Shown: one piece after another, positions 53,868 through 62,621 of the stretch
How positions within the stretch are numbered: position 1 is the stretch's first letter
How the letters are laid out: each line of letters opens with the position of its first letter
Assembly (NCBI GenBank): GCA_018675425.1
Contig: JABGYD010000003.1
Coordinates: forward strand, 1 to 62,621
Origin: Kordiimonadaceae bacterium
GTDB lineage: Bacteria; Pseudomonadota; Alphaproteobacteria; Sphingomonadales; Emcibacteraceae
Length of the DNA stretch: 62,621 bases
Direction: 5' to 3'
Position numbers and translations under genes: made by a program
The notes under the pieces: generated by a model
What the model was told of the DNA's origin: nothing
Databases searched by the model: none
The model's input: the letters and a program-made list of their open reading frames with translations, nothing else

Positions 53868-56800
53868 ATGAAAAAAATTGTCGGTTTCGCTGGAATAACA
53901 CTATTTTTATTGGTCTGCAGTGCGTTGGTGGTGCCGAGCTTTATTAATTGGAATAAATATAAAACAGAAATTGAAAACACAGCCTCAAACCTTAGTAATA
54001 GAAAGGTTTCTATTAGTGGTGATTTGTTTCTATCTATTTTACCATCACCATCCTTTTCTGCAGAAGAGGTAAGCGTTTCAAATATAGAGGGTGGGCAGGC
54101 TACTAATATTATATCTCTAAAATCGGTTGATGTTAATGTGGCCTTTTTGCCGCTGTTACGTGGCGAAATACAAGTAAAAAAATTCATTCTAATCGAACCT
54201 ATTGTTGCATTAGAAATAGATAAGAGTGGCAAGGAAAATTGGAATTTTGGGGCCCAAGGGGGCACTCAGGAAAAAGAAAGCAGTTATACCGATCTTAGCT
54301 TTGAAAAATTTCAGATAGAAAACGGAAAATTAAGTTACCAAGACTTTTCTAAAGAAGGCGAAGAAACTCTTAGTTCTATTAACGCATCTGTTATTATGGA
54401 CAGCTTGAAGGGCCCGTTCAAAATCATTGGAAATGCTAGGTATAAAAATTTGCCAGTTTCAACAGAATTGATGATTGGAACAGTTAGGGAAGGAAGAAAA
54501 ATACCAATTGGTCTTGTCTTAGGGCTTCTTGATAATGATGTTCGCATTAAATTTAATGGGGGCTTTCTTCCTGCCGCCATTAGTACTCAAGCTGATGGAA
54601 AATTTACCCTTGAAGCAAATGATATCGGTGATTTATTTAGAACCACTAGTCTACTTGATCTTGAAAATCAAAATCTAAATAAACTAAGCTATAATCAACC
54701 TCTATCTTTTGAAAGTACCGTCGTTTACGGCGGGGACGCCATTAATATTTCAGCTTTTGAATTTGAAATGGGTGAGAGCCGAGGCTCGGGAGATATGACT
54801 GCCACCTTTGGAGAACGTGTTAGATTTGATGGAAGGCTGTTAGTAAATAGTTTTGACCTGGATAGTTTTCTTCCTGTACTTCAAGGTAATGAAGAGGTTG
54901 ACCTTGCCAGCAAAAATAAACAAAGTTTTGATTATTCATTTATGGAGCAACTTGAAGGAAACTTTAAGTTTAATCTTGGAGCGTTAAAATATAATGATAA
55001 AATAGCCAGCCAGCTTGAGTTAGACCTAACAACGTTAAACGGTGAAGTTGATTTTACAAATATACGTCTTAATTTGCCTGGCGGTTCCATACTTGGAATG
55101 AATGGTACCTTTAGTGCTGCTGAAAATAAACCGTTATTTGGGGGTAATACAACATTTAATTCTGGTAATTTTAGAGCTTTTCTTGATTGGCTTAAGGTCG
55201 ATGCTTCTGATATTCCAGTCGGTAGGTTAACAAGGCTATCATATCAGGGCGCGGTAAGGGCATCTCCAGATTTACTTCAATTTTATGGTATGAAAGGAAA
55301 CCTAGATACTTTTCAATTTTCTGGGGGAATTTCCTATGCTATTCAAAATAGAACCTCAATGGGACTTGACGTTCAGATAGAAAAACTGAATCTAGATAAT
55401 TACTATTTACCCCACTCCAACAAAGAACTGGCCTTCAAACAAGCCATTTCAATGCTAGCAAAATTTGATGCTAACTATAAGATTAATTTAATTGATTTAA
55501 CTTCAGGTGGTATCAAAATTAAGAAAGTCGCTGTTAGCGGAGAGCTTTTAGGGGGTAACTTAAACGCAAAAACTATTAATATAGAAAATTATGCAGGGTT
55601 TGATTTTAATGGTTCTCTGATAGGTAACGAACTTGGTAGCAACGAGTATTTTGAAACTTATTTTAACACTACTGCAGCCTCACTTGTGCCATTGCAACGG
55701 GCGTTTAGATTTAAGATACCATATAATATATCCAAAATTGGTGCTGTATCCGTAAACGCTAGAATAACAGGTAACTTTAAAAAACTGAATTTAGATTTAA
55801 AATCAACAATTGGTAATAGTAAGGCTGACATTAAAGGAGAAATCAGAGGTCTAGCACTAAAAGAACTATCGGCATTTGGGAGTACGGACCTTACAATCGT
55901 AGCTTCTAATTCAAGTCTCGCAAGCTTAATAAACCAGTTTGATTTACCCGTACTAAAAGCTACTGCTGGATATGACGGACCGGTTGCTTTGACAGCAAGA
56001 GTTAAGGGGACAAAAAATCAATTAGATATTGATAGTACTTTAGATGTTGCTGGGGCTAATATTTTGCTTAATGGATACACAAATTTGGTTAAAAATAAAG
56101 TCCAAAATTACGATTTAACAGTTGATATTCAAGGGCCTAACATTAATAATTTTATTAATGGGTTTGGGGGTGACTTCATACATTTAAATAAAGAAATCGG
56201 AGCATTGGCACTCAGCATGAAGGCATCTGGAAATATGGTTGATATCTGTTTTAATAATATTGTTGGAATGGCAGGACCTACTAAATTTAGTGGTGCAGGA
56301 GAACTAATTGGACTTCGAGAAACCTTAAAATATGATCAAAAAAGAACATTTAACTTTACTCTTATGTTTGAAGAGGTTCCCTTAGCTGATTTCTTGACTT
56401 CACCAACTGATCTTCTTGAACAAAAACAATGGGGTAATTGGAGTAAGGTTCCATTAGATCTAGCGCTACTTCATGAATATAATGGCCAGATTAATCTAGT
56501 AGCTGATAACATTAGTTACCACGATTATGATTTTGAAAAATCACATTTAGAGATTGTGCTTAAGGAGGGCACCCTTAAAGTCAATAACTTTACCGGACAA
56601 TTATTTGGAGGTGATGTTGCTATTATGGGAAGTTACAGCAGCTTGGGTGATCTTAGTATGGATATGTCACTCAAGAATGCCATAATTATTGATACGACGA
56701 GAACCTTTGCCGGGATAAGCCCTATCACTGGCTACTTTGATATAAAGCAAAAAATAATGGGTAAGGGTAATGATCAGTCAACCATTATTTCTTCGCTGAA

Positions 56801-57527
56801 TGGAACTGGAGAATTGACTACTTCTTTAGGAAATATAAATGGAATAAATATTCCCGAACTAAGTAAAGGTATAAATACTTTAGATAAAAAGAATGATATT
56901 TTTAGTTTACTCAATAGTTCATTGTCTGATGGACAGACAGGTTATGATGGTGCGACAACCAGCTTTACTATTAAAAATGGAATTATTCAATTTTTACCGT
57001 TCAATATTAATATGCGCGGTGCTCGAAGTGATATTAATCTGAGTATCAATCTTGCTCAATGGATTGCGGATTTGGCCGGAGATATGACGCTTAGTGAACA
57101 TCCTGGTTCACCATCGATAGATTTTAGGATTTTTGGTGCTCTTCATAACCCAAAGGCAACTTATAATACAAAAAAATTACAGGCTTTTATGGATCAGAAG
57201 ATAGCTGCAAGTTTACTTCAGAATATGGTTGAGGGTAATGGTGGGATTGGGAATTTATTTGGTGAAAATATTAGTCCAGCAGTGGGTGTTCCACAAATAA
57301 GCGGTGAGCCAGATGGAAGAGTTAAGAGTATGCCAGTAACCAATCAGAATAAAATATTTAGTAATCCACTTGAGGGCTCGATAAATCTGAAGTCTGATCC
57401 CTCTAATACATCGAAGCTAGAAAATAAAATAGACCCTGTCAAAGAAGAAGATTCTGAAACCCTTGAGGAGCTTGGTGCTAAGCTTTTAGATCGGTTGCTC
57501 CAGAATCCTTCATCAGCCAAGAATTAG
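53868..57527 (+). CDS. AsmA-family protein
   Basis: A 1219-residue AsmA-like protein: one N-terminal membrane segment (ITLFLLVCSALVVPSF), then a very long periplasmic part of repeated beta segments. The N-terminal SGDLFLSILPSPSFSAEEVSVSN and KSVDVNVAFLPLLRGEIQVKKF, with LIEPIVALE, are the AsmA signature, and the C-terminal half carries the AsmA_2 domain (FTGQLFGGDVAIMGSYSSLG, LNGTGELTTSLGNI). Relatives (YhdP, TamB) form bridges for phospholipid or envelope transport; AsmA itself influences outer-membrane protein assembly. Repeated paralogous segments are seen along the molecule. It ends with a low-complexity tail (EEDSETLEEL). Confidence 0.88.
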   Translation: MKKIVGFAGITLFLLVCSALVVPSFINWNKYKTEIENTASNLSNRKVSISGDLFLSILPSPSFSAEEVSVSNIEGGQATNIISLKSVDVNVAFLPLLRGEIQVKKFILIEPIVALEIDKSGKENWNFGAQGGTQEKESSYTDLSFEKFQIENGKLSYQDFSKEGEETLSSINASVIMDSLKGPFKIIGNARYKNLPVSTELMIGTVREGRKIPIGLVLGLLDNDVRIKFNGGFLPAAISTQADGKFTLEANDIGDLFRTTSLLDLENQNLNKLSYNQPLSFESTVVYGGDAINISAFEFEMGESRGSGDMTATFGERVRFDGRLLVNSFDLDSFLPVLQGNEEVDLASKNKQSFDYSFMEQLEGNFKFNLGALKYNDKIASQLELDLTTLNGEVDFTNIRLNLPGGSILGMNGTFSAAENKPLFGGNTTFNSGNFRAFLDWLKVDASDIPVGRLTRLSYQGAVRASPDLLQFYGMKGNLDTFQFSGGISYAIQNRTSMGLDVQIEKLNLDNYYLPHSNKELAFKQAISMLAKFDANYKINLIDLTSGGIKIKKVAVSGELLGGNLNAKTINIENYAGFDFNGSLIGNELGSNEYFETYFNTTAASLVPLQRAFRFKIPYNISKIGAVSVNARITGNFKKLNLDLKSTIGNSKADIKGEIRGLALKELSAFGSTDLTIVASNSSLASLINQFDLPVLKATAGYDGPVALTARVKGTKNQLDIDSTLDVAGANILLNGYTNLVKNKVQNYDLTVDIQGPNINNFINGFGGDFIHLNKEIGALALSMKASGNMVDICFNNIVGMAGPTKFSGAGELIGLRETLKYDQKRTFNFTLMFEEVPLADFLTSPTDLLEQKQWGNWSKVPLDLALLHEYNGQINLVADNISYHDYDFEKSHLEIVLKEGTLKVNNFTGQLFGGDVAIMGSYSSLGDLSMDMSLKNAIIIDTTRTFAGISPITGYFDIKQKIMGKGNDQSTIISSLNGTGELTTSLGNINGINIPELSKGINTLDKKNDIFSLLNSSLSDGQTGYDGATTSFTIKNGIIQFLPFNINMRGARSDINLSINLAQWIADLAGDMTLSEHPGSPSIDFRIFGALHNPKATYNTKKLQAFMDQKIAASLLQNMVEGNGGIGNLFGENISPAVGVPQISGEPDGRVKSMPVTNQNKIFSNPLEGSINLKSDPSNTSKLENKIDPVKEEDSETLEELGAKLLDRLLQNPSSAKN

Positions 57528-57742
57528 TTTTTTATTCTTTTTATAATATATACCCGGATTGCACTACTTAGGTTAGTCGTGCGTAAATCATCAATTTCTG
57601 TAATGAGTTCTTTTAAGCTTTTACCATCTAAATTGGCAATTATTTTTAGCTGTGACCAAAAAATATTTTCTAGCGTAATGCTGGTTTGATGACCTGCAAT
57701 GACCACAGAATGTTTTTTGAGTATCTCGTCATCTGCGGTCAT
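57524..57742 (-). CDS. ribbon-helix-helix domain protein
   Basis: A 72-residue protein with SVVIAGHQTSITLENIFWSQLKIIANLDGKSLKELITEID spread over residues 12-51 and SSAIRVYII near the end, the pattern of the RHH_4 (PF13467) family: KHSVxIxGHxTSxSLExxFW. Such small DNA-binding proteins are frequent in alphaproteobacteria next to fumarase and sspB. Target genes are unknown. It overlaps the 3' end of the AsmA gene by four bases and follows fumarase by two bases, so it is probably co-transcribed with fumarase. Confidence 0.8.
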   Translation of the reverse strand: MTADDEILKKHSVVIAGHQTSITLENIFWSQLKIIANLDGKSLKELITEIDDLRTTNLSSAIRVYIIKRIKN

Positions 57743-57744
57743 GG

Positions 57745-59361
57745 TTAATTTAATTTAATCTTAAAGAAATCATTACCCTTATCATCAACAATAATAAAAG
57801 CTGGAAAATCCTTAACATCAATTTTCCAAACAGCTTCCATACCGAAATCTTCAAAATCAAGGACTTCAACTTTAGTTATATTATTTGTGGCAAGGATGGC
57901 TGCAGGGCCACCAATAGAACCAAGATAAAAGCCTCCAAATTTTTTACAAGAATCAGTAACCTGATTACTACGATTTCCTTTAGCAAGCATTACCATGCTG
58001 CCGCCCGCTTTTTGAAAGGTTTCGACGTAACTATCCATACGTCCTGCTGTGGTGGGGCCAAAGGAGCCAGATGCATATCCCTTTGGGGTTTTTGCTGGCC
58101 CGGCATAATATACGATGTAATCTTTAAGATAATTAGGCATTGGTTCGCCATCTTCAAGTTTTTTAAGGATAGTTGCATGAGCAAGGTCCCGAGCGACTAC
58201 TATGGTGCCGGTGAGTGATAACCTTGTTCGCACTGGGTGTTTGCTAAGTTCGGCAAGAACTTCATCCATTGGACAGTTAAGGTTAATTTTTATTACACTG
58301 CTACTTAAGATATCTTTTTTAACATCGGGCATAAAGCGGGCTGGGTCGCGCTCAAGTTGTTCTATAAAAATACCGTCTTTAGTAATTTTACCTTTAGCTT
58401 GTCTATCCGCTGAACATGATACACCAATACCTATTGGCACTGATGCTCCATGTCGTGGCATGCGGATAACCCGAACGTCATGGCAGAAATATTTACCACC
58501 AAACTGGGCTCCTATATCAAAGGCCTGGGTCATTTTAAGGATTTTTTCTTCCATCTCTGGGCACCGAATTGCTTGGCCAAAATCACTACCTTCGGTGGGA
58601 AGGTCATCTAAATAATGGGTGCTTGCCATTTTCACAGTTTTAAGATTTTGTTCAGCACTAAGTCCGCCGATGACAACTGCAAGGTGGTAAGGTGGGCACG
58701 CAGAGGTTCCAAGTGTTCGTATTTTTTCATCAAGAAATTCTGATAACTTATCTTCACGCAAGATCGCAGGATTTTGCTGGTATAGGAATGTCTTGTTAGC
58801 ACTGCCACCGCCTTTAGCAATAAAAAGAAAGTGATATTCTTTGCCTTCCGTAGCGTAAATATCAACTTGTGCAGGACCATTTGTTTTAGTGTTTGTTTCT
58901 TCAAATAAGCTTTTTGGCGCTAATTGAGAGTACCGAAGATTATTTTGCGTAAAAGTATCAATAACGCCTTGGTTAATTATTTCATTATCGTCGCCATCGG
59001 TCCAGACAAACTGACCCTTTTTACCCATAACAATGCCAGTCCCAGTATCTTGACAGCTCGGAAGCACCATACCTGCAGCAATGTTAGCATTTTTAAAAAG
59101 TTCTCTGGCAACAAAACGGTCATTATCTGATGCTTCTGGATCATCAAGTATTTTAGCAAGTTTTTCATAATGTGATGTACGTAATAAATGAGAAATATCT
59201 CGCATGGCTTCGACTGTTAACAGACGAAGGCCTTCAGGTTCTACCTTTAAAATTTCTTGCCCATCAACAGTTATGGTGGAAACATAGTCAGATGTAACTT
59301 TTCTGTACTGCGTATCGCTCTCTCCTTGAGCATACATATCCGTATATTTTGGGAATTTCAT
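57745..59361 (-). CDS. class I (iron-sulfur) fumarate hydratase
   Basis: A 538-residue 4Fe-4S fumarase interconverting fumarate and (S)-malate. The N-terminal cluster region is [16 protein letters not shown]; further cysteines occur in [16 protein letters not shown] and [14 protein letters not shown]-like segments, and the beta domain has [24 protein letters not shown], the active-site segment of the class. Single-chain length is standard for FumA/FumB. Class I fumarases lose activity under oxidative stress; no class II gene is visible in the window. It sits 26 bases after sspB. Confidence 0.95.
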   Translation of the reverse strand: MKFPKYTDMYAQGESDTQYRKVTSDYVSTITVDGQEILKVEPEGLRLLTVEAMRDISHLLRTSHYEKLAKILDDPEASDNDRFVARELFKNANIAAGMVLPSCQDTGTGIVMGKKGQFVWTDGDDNEIINQGVIDTFTQNNLRYSQLAPKSLFEETNTKTNGPAQVDIYATEGKEYHFLFIAKGGGSANKTFLYQQNPAILREDKLSEFLDEKIRTLGTSACPPYHLAVVIGGLSAEQNLKTVKMASTHYLDDLPTEGSDFGQAIRCPEMEEKILKMTQAFDIGAQFGGKYFCHDVRVIRMPRHGASVPIGIGVSCSADRQAKGKITKDGIFIEQLERDPARFMPDVKKDILSSSVIKINLNCPMDEVLAELSKHPVRTRLSLTGTIVVARDLAHATILKKLEDGEPMPNYLKDYIVYYAGPAKTPKGYASGSFGPTTAGRMDSYVETFQKAGGSMVMLAKGNRSNQVTDSCKKFGGFYLGSIGGPAAILATNNITKVEVLDFEDFGMEAVWKIDVKDFPAFIIVDDKGNDFFKIKLN

Positions 59362-59387
59362 TAATATGGTTCCAGAGAATTAGAGTA

Positions 59388-59879
59388 TTATTTTTTTTTA
59401 CGAAAGGCATCCAGAGTAACAATATTATCTTTTTTAGTGTTGTCTTTTACGGCACTATCTTGGACTTTTTTTGTAGTACTTGCTCCAATGACTTCAGTCT
59501 CAGCAAATTCAATGGTTGTTTCAAGGTCAGAATTAAAATGAAGTCCAAAATCAACACTGGGGTCAAAGAAGCCAAGTAATGCCTCAAAAGGTACAGAAAG
59601 ATGTTCTTTATTGCGATTGAAACTTAATGATATTTCAAAATGTTCATCATCAATCAATAAATCCCAAAATTGGTTTTGCATGACAATAGTCATATCTTCT
59701 TCATACCTTTCCCTTAGGTAAGGTGGTATTTTTACATCAGGGTGTGTAGTTTGAAATGTTATGTAAAAATGATGTTCACCAGGAAGGCCATTTTTTTTTG
59801 TATCAATGAGGATATCACGCACGACACCAATTAGAGCTACCTGAACCATTTCATCATAATTTATAATATCATCTGACAT
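59388..59879 (-). CDS. sspB: ClpXP adaptor protein SspB (alphaproteobacterial form)
   Basis: A 163-residue protein with the SspB fold region (ALIGVVRDILIDTKKNGLPG, HHFYITFQTTHPDVKIPPYL, SVPFEALLGFFDPSVDFGL) and a C-terminal tail ending VTLDAFRKKK, the segment that docks on ClpX. SspB binds the tmRNA peptide tag and delivers tagged proteins to ClpXP. Its gene is directly downstream of the tmRNA gene on the same strand. Its leader contains a small inverted repeat ACTCT/AGAGT (59908-59921). Confidence 0.9.
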   Translation of the reverse strand: MSDDIINYDEMVQVALIGVVRDILIDTKKNGLPGEHHFYITFQTTHPDVKIPPYLRERYEEDMTIVMQNQFWDLLIDDEHFEISLSFNRNKEHLSVPFEALLGFFDPSVDFGLHFNSDLETTIEFAETEVIGASTTKKVQDSAVKDNTKKDNIVTLDAFRKKK

Positions 59880-59959
59880 TTTTATTATTACTTTTTTAAT
59901 TAATACGACTCTAATGAGAGTAAATTATAGCTGTAACTTATCTTAGGAGCGAGTCATTT

Positions 59960-60280
59960 TGCAAACAATTCAAGCTACTAGATTAGGAATGAAGTGGTAG
60001 GCTTCTGTTGCTAGGTGCCTACCGAACCCCGCGTAACTAACCTATTAGGCAGCTACAGCAAATGCTTCATTATCGTTTGCATTTACAAAATTTGACCCGT
60101 TACAGAGGTGTCATACTGGGCAAAAGGTATATCTTTATTGCGCACGTCGATCCTATTTCGCCCCCATAAAAGTCTATATATCAATGACTTAATATAATGG
60201 TGGAGGCGCCGGGTACCGCCCCCGGGTCCGATACGTTTATTCCATATATCAGTTTATTGCCGTAGTCGGTTACCCGACTC
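59960..60280 (-). ncRNA. ssrA: tmRNA, circularly permuted two-piece form
   Basis: On the minus strand the gene begins with an acceptor piece: hairpin AGTCGG/CCGACT, then GGACCCGGGGGCGGTACCCG and GGCGCCTCCACCA, whose encoded CCA lies at 60198-60200. After a spacer of about 32 bases (60166-60197) the coding piece starts GGGGGCGAAATAGGATCGACG at 60165; GGGGGCG pairs with CGCCTCC of the acceptor piece, six Watson-Crick and one G-U pair. The tag frame at 60045-60080 encodes ANDNEAFAVAA and ends TAA TAG. A 7-bp hairpin GGTAGGC/GCCTACC follows. Such order of pieces is known from alphaproteobacteria, where the precursor is cut to two RNAs. Ends are approximate. Confidence 0.93.
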
Positions 60281-60284
60281 GTTA

Positions 60285-60313
60285 TGTATAAGCTTTAATG
60301 CTTAAGATTTAAA
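60285..60313 (-). promoter_or_regulatory. sigma-70 type promoter for tmRNA
   Basis: On the minus strand TTTAAA (60308-60313), a 17-base spacer and TATACA (60285-60290), placing the RNA start near 60278, at the first hairpin of the acceptor piece. It is divergent from thyA. Confidence 0.5.
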
Positions 60314-60376
60314 TAGATTTGAGTAAAATAATGTGCAAAATACATATAATTATTTAAAATATGAAAATGGATGAGC

Positions 60377-61171
60377 ATGAAACAATATCTTGATCTCGCA
60401 CAGCGGATCCTTGATGAAGGAACCACTAAAAGTGACCGTACCGGTACAGGAACTAAAAGTGTTTTTGGCCATCAGATGAGGTTTAATCTATCAGACGGCT
60501 TTCCAATATTAACAACAAAAAAACTTCATTTAAAGTCAATCGTCCATGAACTCCTGTGGTTTATTGCAGGGGATACTAACATCAAATATCTACAAGATAA
60601 TGGAGTTCGTATCTGGGATGATTGGGCAGATAAAAATGGTGATCTTGGACCAGTTTATGGACATCAGTGGCGTTCTTGGCCAGTCCCAAATGGTGATACG
60701 GTTGATCAGATTAAAAATGTTATTCATATGGTTAAAAATAATCCTGATAGTAGGCGTTTGATCGTTAGTGCTTGGAATGTTGCCGATGTTGACCACATGG
60801 CTCTGCCTCCTTGTCATTGCCTGTTTCAGTTTTATGTGGCTGATGGTAAACTTAGTTGTCAGCTTTATCAAAGAAGTGCCGATGTATTTCTGGGTGTTCC
60901 CTTTAATATTGCTTCCTACGCCCTTCTTAATATGATGGTTGCCCAAGTTTGTGGATTGGAGGCAGGGGATTTTATACATACTTTTGGTGACGCACACCTT
61001 TATTTAAATCACATGGAACAGATCGATTTACAACTTAGTCGAGATTTAATGGTATTACCTACTATGAAAATAAATCCAGATGTAAAAAGTATTTTTGATT
61101 TTAAATTTGAAGATTTTGAATTGAATAATTATGAGGCCCATCCTCACATTAAAGGCATGGTAGCAGTCTGA
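60377..61171 (+). CDS. thyA: thymidylate synthase
   Basis: Makes dTMP from dUMP with 5,10-methylenetetrahydrofolate, giving dihydrofolate that the next gene's product recycles. With ATG at 60377 it has 264 residues, as in E. coli, and the catalytic Cys is residue 146 in [66 protein letters not shown] and [20 protein letters not shown] match the family throughout. An in-frame ATG at 60371 is possible. Its stop overlaps the folA start by one base (TGATG). Confidence 0.97.
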   Translation: MKQYLDLAQRILDEGTTKSDRTGTGTKSVFGHQMRFNLSDGFPILTTKKLHLKSIVHELLWFIAGDTNIKYLQDNGVRIWDDWADKNGDLGPVYGHQWRSWPVPNGDTVDQIKNVIHMVKNNPDSRRLIVSAWNVADVDHMALPPCHCLFQFYVADGKLSCQLYQRSADVFLGVPFNIASYALLNMMVAQVCGLEAGDFIHTFGDAHLYLNHMEQIDLQLSRDLMVLPTMKINPDVKSIFDFKFEDFELNNYEAHPHIKGMVAV

Positions 61172-61707
61172 TGATTAAGGTATCCATCATTGTTGCCGCT
61201 GCTGAAAATGGTATTATCGGTAAAGATAATGATATGCCATGGAGAATATCATCAGACCTTCAGTATTTTAAAAAAGTTACCATGAATAAACCAGTGATCA
61301 TGGGTAGAAAAACATTTGAAAGTATAGGAAAGCCATTGTCTGGCCGTGTTAATATTATCATTACACGAGATATAAACTTTGTGGCTGAGGGAGCAATTAT
61401 TACTAACAATATAGATACGGCTCTTAAGGTTGCAAAAGATACGGTTAAGACCAAAGATGTTAAGGAAGTGATGGTGATTGGTGGTGCCCAAATTTATCAA
61501 CTTTTTCTACCTATAGCAAACCGACTTTATCTAACTCGAATACATGGAAGTATTATTGGTGACACCAGTTTTCCAGATCTAGATTCAAAAGAATGGATTG
61601 AAAATTTTTGCGAGGACCATCAGGCCGGAAACAAAGACAGCCATGATTATAGTTTTACTATATTGGATCGTGTTGAGCTCTCGAACGTAAAAAATCATTG
61701 TAAATAG
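61171..61707 (+). CDS. folA: dihydrofolate reductase
   Basis: A 178-residue NADPH enzyme that restores tetrahydrofolate used by thymidylate synthase. IIVAAAENGIIGKDNDMPWRISSDLQYFK holds the Met20-loop region and the catalytic Asp (residues about 5-33); GRKTFESIGKPLSGRVNIIITRD binds NADPH; VMVIGGAQIYQLFLP is the second cofactor motif. Standard length. It overlaps thyA. In several alphaproteobacteria hflK and hflC follow; here the next gene is on the other strand. Confidence 0.96.
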   Translation: MIKVSIIVAAAENGIIGKDNDMPWRISSDLQYFKKVTMNKPVIMGRKTFESIGKPLSGRVNIIITRDINFVAEGAIITNNIDTALKVAKDTVKTKDVKEVMVIGGAQIYQLFLPIANRLYLTRIHGSIIGDTSFPDLDSKEWIENFCEDHQAGNKDSHDYSFTILDRVELSNVKNHCK

Positions 61708-61808
61708 GCTGAATTCTTAATTTTTAAAAATTGTAAGGCGGCAAAAATATCTTTTAGTAGGCTGCTCATTACTATATTTATGATTTTGGCCTAACTTCAT
61801 ATTTAAAC

Positions 61809-62621
61809 CTATTTAAATCTTGTATAGTTAATTGGCTGATCTTTATCAAGAAACTGAACCGTTTCTGGCATTGGATACTTAAGACCAGTGGCACAGTTAA
61901 AAAGTATTACTTTATCGTTTTTACTAATACTGCCACTTTCAAGTGCCATTTCCCAGGCAGCAAATGTAGCAGCACCTTCTGGACACAAAAGAATGCCGTC
62001 TTGTTTAGCAACACGGTTACGACAGTCAAAAATATGATCTTCTTTCACAGAAATAGCAAAACCATTGCTTTCACGCACTGCACGCAGGATTAGAAAATCA
62101 CCGACGGCGATAGGAACGCGAATACCCCATGCATGGGTGTATGCTTCTTTCCAAAGTGGGGCATGTTCTTCACCTTCATCGTATGCCTTGACAATTGGGG
62201 CACAACCCTCTGCTTGAACGGCAATCATCTTAGGTCGCTTACTTCCTATCCAACCAATTTTTTCAAGTTCATCAAAGGCTTTCCACATTCCGATGAGGCC
62301 GGTACCTCCACCTGTTGGATAAAAAATAACATCTGGCATCTCCCAACCGAGCTGCTCAGCAAGCTCAAGGCCCATAGTTTTTTTACCTTCGATCCTATAT
62401 GGTTCTTTAAGAGTTGATATGTCAGCCCAGCCCATTTCTTCCTTACCCTCTAAAACAATTTTACCACAATCATTGATCAGCCCGTTCACTGTATAAGTAT
62501 CACCACCCTGAAGTTCAATTTCGCGAATGTTCACGATCGGGGTGTCATCTGGGCATAGTATAGTTGTCTTAAGTCCTGCATAAGTAGCATAAGCAGCAAG
62601 CGCCGCACCAGCATTGCCGTT
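61809..62621 (-). CDS. threonine synthase, N-terminal part outside window
   Basis: The frame is open to the right-hand edge, so the start lies beyond the window; about 270 C-terminal residues are visible. SxNAGAALAAYATYAGLK-type sequence (GNAGAALAAYA) followed by CPDDTPIVNIREIELQGG and IFYPTGGGTGLIGMWKAFDEL match the fold II PLP enzymes, where GGGTG binds the cofactor phosphate. The NAGAALAAYA and CPDDTP blocks suggest a threonine synthase of the plant/archaeal-like group acting on O-phosphohomoserine, more than cysteine synthase or threonine dehydratase. The active-site Lys lies outside the window. Confidence 0.75.
   Translation of the reverse strand, partial: NGNAGAALAAYATYAGLKTTILCPDDTPIVNIREIELQGGDTYTVNGLINDCGKIVLEGKEEMGWADISTLKEPYRIEGKKTMGLELAEQLGWEMPDVIFYPTGGGTGLIGMWKAFDELEKIGWIGSKRPKMIAVQAEGCAPIVKAYDEGEEHAPLWKEAYTHAWGIRVPIAVGDFLILRAVRESNGFAISVKEDHIFDCRNRVAKQDGILLCPEGAATFAAWEMALESGSISKNDKVILFNCATGLKYPMPETVQFLDKDQPINYTRFK

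Noticed and set aside
53771-54265. Minus-strand open frame of 164 codons
   Set aside because: Mostly antisense to the AsmA gene; no family signal and no start context.
58202-58615. Plus-strand open frame of 137 codons
   Set aside because: Antisense to class I fumarase, whose sequence is clearly family-conserved on the other strand.

Overview
The window is a 62.6-kb piece of an AT-rich alphaproteobacterial chromosome. The assignment rests on gene order (rpmH-rnpA-yidD-yidC-engB; rmuC/def-fmt-truA; rnpB-mraZ and the division and cell wall cluster through ftsZ; bamD-recN-ligA; fumarase-sspB-thyA-folA), on a circularly permuted two-piece tmRNA gene, and on an FtsZ tail ending [10 protein letters not shown]. 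MurE has the DDNPR motif of meso-diaminopimelate ligases, so the cell has Gram-negative type peptidoglycan. I cannot name the genus. I see no prophage, insertion sequence, integrase or CRISPR array; the window is almost all housekeeping chromosome.

Layout. 1-6.4 kb: the end of a flavin aromatic hydroxylase with a DUF2783 partner, tRNA-Arg(ACG), a lipoprotein gamma-glutamyltransferase, and a flavin disulfide reductase paired with a TVP38/TMEM64 membrane protein. 6.5-10.8 kb: rpmH, rnpA, yidD, yidC, engB and a pyrimidine 5'-nucleotidase. 10.9-15.6 kb: a membrane protein, truA-fmt-def on the minus strand, rmuC and a lytic transglycosylase lipoprotein. 15.6-21.9 kb: 5-oxoprolinase, a DjlA-like co-chaperone, a DMT exporter, a peptidoglycan amidase and a small lipoprotein. 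22.2-24.9 kb: RNase P RNA and a secreted dipeptidyl peptidase IV. 25.1-42.4 kb: mraZ-rsmH-ftsL-ftsI-murE-murF-mraY-ftsW-murG-murC-murB-ddl-ftsQ-ftsA-ftsZ, with most junctions overlapping or touching. 42.4-45.1 kb: hppD, an Lrp regulator and a ZnuA-like binding protein. 45.2-53.6 kb: bamD, recN, ligA, an orphan small gene, prmA and uvrD/pcrA. 53.8-62.6 kb: a large AsmA protein, a ribbon-helix-helix protein, class I fumarase, sspB, tmRNA, thyA, folA and a partial threonine synthase.

How the genes fit together. The cluster supplies precursor synthesis, septal synthesis and the Z ring; its start carries a 10-bp-period array that looks like an MraZ operator over a promoter, and ftsZ has its own upstream region with three GANTC sites. 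Both RNase P subunits (rnpA, rnpB) are present. tmRNA sits beside sspB, whose product hands tmRNA-tagged proteins to ClpXP. Gamma-glutamyltransferase, 5-oxoprolinase and dipeptidyl peptidase IV point to glutathione and peptide scavenging.

The most notable features are absences from conserved order: no murD between mraY and ftsW, no lpxC after ftsZ, and no argB, dapD or dapE in the engB-truA interval. Nothing here is a clearly new multi-gene system; the best leads are the putative MraZ operator, the GANTC-rich ftsZ promoter, the tmRNA/sspB locus and the pattern of missing genes.
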